64,000 nt of DNA from Dryobates pubescens (lineage: Eukaryota > Chordata > Aves > Piciformes > Picidae). This document shows, piece after piece, positions 63,401-64,000 of this stretch (its first letter is position 1; each line of letters begins with the position of its first letter). The stretch is from the NCBI RefSeq assembly GCF_014839835.1, contig NC_071618.1, forward strand, positions 744,001 to 808,000. Reading direction: 5' to 3'. A program made the position numbers and the translations under genes. The notes beneath the pieces were generated by a model. It did no database searches and had not been told where the DNA came from. It was given only the letters and a program-made list of their open reading frames with translations.

Positions 63401-63609
63401 CACCAATTCCTGAAATGAGTGGTACTTATAATTAAAGTTTAGTTAAAAATTGTATAAATATATTTAAATGGTTACCTCTCCTATAAAGACAACCATAACA
63501 CAGTCCAGTTTTTCTTCAGGGGACAGTTTATCAATAAGGGAGTGAAGAGTTTCTGTAAGGTAAGACTTGACTTTTCGTTTCACTGTAGGTATTCCCATTA
63601 CAATGGAAA
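21397..63609 (-). CDS. MGAT4A: MGAT4A, N-acetylglucosaminyltransferase IVa (12 C-terminal coding exons; 5' part outside window)
   Basis: MGAT4A is a Golgi type II membrane enzyme that adds beta-1,4-linked GlcNAc to the alpha-1,3-mannose arm of N-glycans. Twelve exons, from 63609 down to the stop at 21397, give 1205 coding bases, about 400 of the 535 residues expected from human. All junctions are GT-AG and in frame. The protein runs from [18 protein letters not shown] (start of the transferase domain) through the acidic metal/donor-binding motif LEDDI to the C-terminal lectin-like domain beginning near [20 protein letters not shown]. It ends [11 protein letters not shown]. Stretches such as [11 protein letters not shown] and [20 protein letters not shown] match MGAT4A as I remember it better than MGAT4B. 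The exons for the cytosolic tail, membrane anchor and stem lie beyond 64000. A 13.7-kb intron (49782-63475) and a 10.2-kb intron (26243-36432) hold most of the repeats. The gene is tail-to-tail with UNC50, as in human. No disabling change is seen. Confidence 0.98.
21595..21707 (-). CDS. MGAT4A: MGAT4A exon ([17 protein letters not shown]…)
   Basis: Acceptor TGTCGCAG, donor GTGAGA. It completes Gly and encodes [20 protein letters not shown] to SAVWAILNE, in the lectin-like domain. Confidence 0.97.
21708..22668 (-). other. MGAT4A intron
   Basis: 961 bp; nothing recognised. Confidence 0.85.
22669..22735 (-). CDS. MGAT4A: MGAT4A exon ([18 protein letters not shown]…)
   Basis: Acceptor TTCTAG, donor GTATGT. 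It encodes [20 protein letters not shown] and RI plus one base of Gly. Confidence 0.96.
23839..24037 (+). mobile_element. CR1 LINE short 3' fragment
   Basis: Plus-oriented, about 200 bp, from GAGGGTGGTGAGACACTGGA to the terminal CCTATGATTCTATGATT. It lies in the MGAT4A intron 22736-26163. Confidence 0.9.
24438..25217 (-). mobile_element. CR1 LINE 3' fragment with ORF2 C-terminus
   Basis: Inverted copy beginning with tandem ATACATAGA tail units and AACCAGGTTGGAAGAGACC. An open frame at 25176-24532 encodes the ORF2 C-terminal region ([37 protein letters not shown]). It is one of four copies with this 3' end and looks relatively young. Confidence 0.93.
25451..25820 (+). repeat. GGGGTTGGTT decamer satellite-like array
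   Basis: Thirty-five uninterrupted, identical GGGGTTGGTT units occupy 25461-25810. One slightly different unit comes before and a degraded unit follows. The array lies in the MGAT4A intron 22736-26163, 340 bp upstream (in gene direction, downstream) of the nearest exon. The plus strand is rich in G-runs and could form G-quadruplexes; the MGAT4A transcript carries the C-rich complement. All plus-strand frames stay open because the unit lacks stops, so the [10 protein letters not shown]-type peptides it could encode are artefacts. Confidence 0.97.
26164..26242 (-). CDS. MGAT4A: MGAT4A exon ([17 protein letters not shown]…)
   Basis: Acceptor TTTATAG, donor GTACAA. It encodes [20 protein letters not shown] to EVLPFQ and contains the sequon NTT. 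The codon split across the preceding junction reads AGG (Arg), where I recall Ser in human. Confidence 0.97.
28308..28565 (+). repeat. G/T-rich low-complexity tract
   Basis: About 250 bp almost purely G and T on the plus strand (GGTTTGTTTGGTTTGGGTAT and similar) with long G- and T-runs. Long open frames on both strands come from this composition. Confidence 0.85.
29318..29403 (+). repeat. C/A-rich low-complexity tract (CCAAA-like)
   Basis: Repeated CCAAACCAAAACC-like text. It is the strand-inverted counterpart of the G/T tracts elsewhere in this intron. Confidence 0.8.
31029..31514 (+). mobile_element. solo-LTR-like retroviral fossil (ERVL-type ends)
   Basis: About 486 bp from TGTGATGGGTTACA to CCACCACA, with a TATAAAA-type box at about 31150. 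No internal coding region is attached, so it looks like a solo LTR left by recombination. The flanks show no clear target-site duplication, so either the limits are slightly off or the insertion is old. The ERVL family call rests on the TGTGRTGGGTT-like start typical of avian ERVL LTRs and is tentative. Confidence 0.6.
32395..32535 (+). repeat. G/T-rich low-complexity tract
   Basis: G/T-only stretch with GGTTTGGGTGGTTTTTTTGG and similar, in the same orientation as the tract at 28308. Confidence 0.8.
33419..33432 (+). repeat. poly-G run (14)
   Basis: Fourteen consecutive G directly after an A-run. Such homopolymers are prone to length errors in assemblies. Confidence 0.8.
33810..34288 (-). 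mobile_element. CR1 LINE 3' fragment
   Basis: Inverted, beginning AATAGAATAGAATAAACCAG, with an ORF2 C-terminal remnant at 34268-33888. 5'-truncated near 34288. Confidence 0.92.
35721..35862 (-). mobile_element. CR1 LINE short 3' fragment
   Basis: About 140 bp, inverted, with GGTTGGAAGGGACCTCAGAA and the usual 3' region text as far as CCACAACCTCTCTG. Confidence 0.8.
36433..36626 (-). CDS. MGAT4A: MGAT4A exon (start of lectin-like domain)
   Basis: Acceptor CAATTAG, donor GTTAGT. It encodes [38 protein letters not shown] and [12 protein letters not shown] plus a split codon, at the link to the C-terminal domain. Confidence 0.97.
36627..37022 (-). other. MGAT4A intron
   Basis: 396 bp, AT-rich, nothing recognised. 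Confidence 0.85.
37023..37130 (-). CDS. MGAT4A: MGAT4A exon ([18 protein letters not shown]…)
   Basis: Acceptor ATTTCAG, donor GTTAGT. Thirty-six codons encode [20 protein letters not shown] to LAGKIQKLT, the end of the catalytic domain. Confidence 0.97.
37131..37764 (-). other. MGAT4A intron
   Basis: 634 bp, nothing recognised. Confidence 0.85.
37765..37895 (-). CDS. MGAT4A: MGAT4A exon ([18 protein letters not shown]…)
   Basis: Acceptor ATCACAG, donor GTGAGT. It encodes [20 protein letters not shown] to [12 protein letters not shown], in the catalytic domain. Confidence 0.97.
39216..39429 (+). mobile_element. CR1 LINE short 3' fragment
   Basis: Plus-oriented, from about GTTAGGAACGGATGCTG to GTTCTATGATTCTA. 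It contains GGAACAGGTTGCCCAGGG and the pre-terminal GGTCCCTTCCAACCCAGA. Confidence 0.88.
39632..40038 (+). mobile_element. CR1 LINE 3' fragment
   Basis: Plus-oriented. It encodes the ORF2 C-terminal remnant ([20 protein letters not shown]) and ends TTGGTGATTCTGTGATTC. It lies 200 bp after another CR1 of the same orientation but a different subfamily. Confidence 0.92.
42622..43099 (+). mobile_element. solo LTR with 5-bp target-site duplication
   Basis: The LTR runs from 42627 (TGTTGTAGTTTGAG) to 43094 (CAACCCATTACA), 468 bp, with TG…CA ends. It is flanked on both sides by CCAAA (42622-42626 and 43095-43099). A TATA-like CTATAAGA lies near 42742. A 5-bp duplication fits ERVL or gamma-like avian ERVs. 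Only the LTR remains, so it is a fossil. The intact duplication suggests moderate age. Confidence 0.82.
46900..47014 (-). CDS. MGAT4A: MGAT4A exon with the LEDDI acidic motif
   Basis: Acceptor TCTCTAG, donor GTAAGA. It begins [18 protein letters not shown], carrying the EDD residues expected to bind metal and UDP-GlcNAc, and ends [12 protein letters not shown] plus a split Gly codon. Confidence 0.97.
47015..48395 (-). other. MGAT4A intron
   Basis: 1.4 kb, nothing recognised. Confidence 0.85.
48396..48471 (-). CDS. MGAT4A: MGAT4A exon ([17 protein letters not shown]…)
   Basis: Acceptor AATTTCAG, donor GTAAAT. It encodes [20 protein letters not shown] and VYYIQ, just before the acidic motif in the next exon. 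Confidence 0.97.
48472..49086 (-). other. MGAT4A intron
   Basis: 615 bp, nothing recognised. Confidence 0.85.
49087..49200 (-). CDS. MGAT4A: MGAT4A exon ([16 protein letters not shown]…)
   Basis: Acceptor TTAACAG, donor GTTAGT. It encodes [20 protein letters not shown] to [12 protein letters not shown] plus a split Arg codon, inside the catalytic domain. Confidence 0.96.
49201..49734 (-). other. MGAT4A intron
   Basis: 534 bp with short A- and T-runs only. Confidence 0.85.
49735..49781 (-). CDS. MGAT4A: MGAT4A exon ([16 protein letters not shown])
   Basis: A 47-bp exon with acceptor TTTCCAG and donor GTAAGT. It encodes [15 protein letters not shown] plus a split Glu codon. It follows a 13.7-kb intron, and its phase matches both neighbours. 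Confidence 0.95.
51690..52500 (+). mobile_element. ERVL-like endogenous retrovirus pol fragment (RNase H and integrase N-terminus)
   Basis: A fossil piece of retroviral pol, antisense to MGAT4A in its largest intron. It shows an RNase H domain with FTDGSCR, an acidic residue in [23 protein letters not shown] and [10 protein letters not shown], followed by the HHCC zinc-binding start of integrase ([10 protein letters not shown]…CDICAAI). The sequence resembles ERVL-type pol copies common in birds. Gag, protease, most of the reverse transcriptase, the integrase core and any LTRs are not seen beside it, so the element is broken and incomplete. The long uninterrupted frame over this piece suggests moderate rather than great age. 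Confidence 0.85.
52501..52830 (+). other. unclassified segment next to the ERVL pol fragment
   Basis: Compositionally unlike the surrounding AT-rich intron: C-rich (CCCCCCACAGAGGGGGCTTC) and then purine-rich. It could belong to the same or another retroviral fossil, but I recognise no domain. Confidence 0.35.
53562..53968 (-). mobile_element. CR1 LINE 3' fragment
   Basis: Inverted, with a start related to AACCAGGTTGGAA and an ORF2 C-terminal remnant near 53975-53770. First of three clustered copies. Confidence 0.9.
54134..54270 (-). mobile_element. CR1 LINE short 3' fragment
   Basis: Inverted, with CACAGAACGTTAGGGACTGG and GGGACCTCAAAAGATAATCT. It is a different, older subfamily from the two flanking CR1 copies. 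Confidence 0.8.
54373..54748 (-). mobile_element. CR1 LINE 3' fragment
   Basis: Inverted, starting AATGGAATAGAATAAACCAG, with an ORF2 C-terminal remnant ([20 protein letters not shown]). Closely similar to the copies at 24438 and 33810. Confidence 0.92.
55753..55775 (+). repeat. poly-G run (23) followed by an A-rich (ACAAA)n stretch
   Basis: Twenty-three G in a row, then CGGC and an ACAAA-type repeat to about 55812. It lies just before an old CR1 copy. Confidence 0.85.
55831..56310 (-). mobile_element. old CR1 LINE 3' fragment
   Basis: Inverted and strongly diverged, but CR1 landmarks remain: AATTGGAAGAGATCCACAAG, CCTTTTCCTAATGTCCAATC and the RT-region text up to GTGGCCAAACCAGGGCAGTG. The right limit is approximate. 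Confidence 0.75.
56681..56711 (+). repeat. 31-bp dispersed repeat, copy 1
   Basis: GGTGAAGATAATGTACCATT plus TAGCAAAACAG. It matches 59625-59655 at 29 of 31 positions in the same orientation. The family is not recognised. Confidence 0.6.
59625..59655 (+). repeat. 31-bp dispersed repeat, copy 2
   Basis: GGTGAAGATAGTGTACCATT plus TGGCAAAACAG. Second copy of the motif at 56681; similarity stops sharply on both sides. Confidence 0.6.
60313..60365 (-). mobile_element. CR1 LINE terminal scrap
   Basis: About 50 bp of the inverted CR1 3' end, with CAGGATGTTAGGGGTTGGAA followed by AAAGATCATCGAG. Confidence 0.65.
60655..60930 (-). mobile_element. CR1 LINE 3' fragment
   Basis: Inverted, with CATAGAATTCACTGGGTTGG and the 3' region to CATGTCCTATTG. 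Moderately diverged. Confidence 0.88.
61617..61628 (+). repeat. poly-C run (12)
   Basis: Twelve consecutive C followed by seven T, in the large MGAT4A intron. Confidence 0.8.
63476..63609 (-). CDS. MGAT4A: MGAT4A exon (start of transferase domain)
   Basis: Acceptor GATTTCAG, two bases completing a Val codon, then [20 protein letters not shown] to VVFIGE and donor GTAACC. This is the most 5' MGAT4A exon in the window. Confidence 0.97.
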
Positions 63610-63863
63610 CTGAAATCAAACAAAACCAGAAATGTTCTTTCAACAATTTATACAGAAATATAGAAAACAAAAATTTTATCTCACAATAAAGCATTGCTTA
63701 AAAAAGGCAAAGAGTATAAAAATAGAGAAAACTAATTAAAACCAGTTCATAAATATAACACCCCATCATCTGGAGCATGATTATCATAACCACCACCAAT
63801 GCTCAGAGGAAACACAGCAAATGAAAAAAGTGTAATCCCAGACACGCCAGACTCTTGCACAGG

Positions 63864-64000
63864 TGTGGTGGGTTGATCGCAGATGGATTCCAGGTGCCCA
63901 TCAAAGCTGCTCTATCATCCCCACTTTTCAGCTGTGTGGTAGGTTGAGAGAGGGCCTAGCTCTCCCTCCCCCACAGAGTAAGAAACCACAGCTGAACTCA
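63864..64000 (+). mobile_element. left end of an ERVL-type LTR, cut by the window edge
   Basis: TGTGGTGGGTTGA followed by TTCCAGGTGCCCATCAAAGC and TGCTCTATCA matches the typical start of avian ERVL LTRs. From 63935 a second TGTGGTAGGTTGAGAG start appears, and the sequence no longer follows the first type. This suggests another LTR inserted into it. Both are truncated by the window end, so the internal region and condition cannot be judged. Confidence 0.65.

Larger units (their letters stand above)
49782..63475 (-). other. MGAT4A 13.7-kb intron
   Basis: Holds the ERVL-like pol fragment, six CR1 copies or scraps, poly-G and poly-C runs and the 31-bp dispersed repeat. Exon phases on both sides join cleanly, and the human protein leaves no missing residues, so no further exon is expected inside. 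Confidence 0.85.

Overview
The window is vertebrate nuclear DNA, almost certainly from a bird. Genes are split by GT-AG introns, most interspersed repeats are CR1 LINEs of the avian/reptilian type, and the retroviral fossils look like avian ERVL relatives. Many CR1 copies share one 3' end (…AACCAGGTTGGAAGAGACC…), and CR1 covers roughly a tenth of the window. A CR1-rich non-galliform lineage such as a piciform or relative is possible, but that is only a guess.

Three host genes are recognised, in the order COA5 (-), UNC50 (+), MGAT4A (-). This is the order known around human COA5-UNC50-MGAT4A. Positions 1-7000 are intergenic or COA5 3' flank and carry three CR1 copies; the one at the left edge spans the ORF1/ORF2 junction. 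COA5 (7069-10277, three coding exons, 75 aa) is complete. It is head-to-head with UNC50 across a CpG island (about 9890-10900) that holds a 17-bp GC-box tandem repeat and a YY1/TISU-type element. UNC50 (start codon 11693, stop at 15791, five coding exons, 259 aa) is complete. It faces MGAT4A tail-to-tail across 5.6 kb with no recognisable repeat, probably largely the MGAT4A 3' UTR.

MGAT4A fills the rest. Twelve coding exons from 63609 down to the stop at 21397 encode about 400 C-terminal residues, from the start of the glycosyltransferase domain through the C-terminal lectin-like domain. The amino-terminal cytosolic, membrane and stem exons lie beyond the right edge. Its introns hold most of the CR1 copies, a near-perfect 370-bp GGGGTTGGTT decamer array, several G/T- or C/A-skewed tracts, two solo-LTR-like fossils, an ERVL-like pol fragment, and the left end of one or two LTRs at the window edge.

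The genes have unrelated jobs: COA5 in cytochrome c oxidase assembly, UNC50 in Golgi and receptor trafficking, MGAT4A in Golgi N-glycan branching. Only the COA5/UNC50 pair is likely to share regulation. I found no RNA genes, CRISPR array or operon-like system. The decamer array and the COA5 leader element are the most notable things for follow-up.
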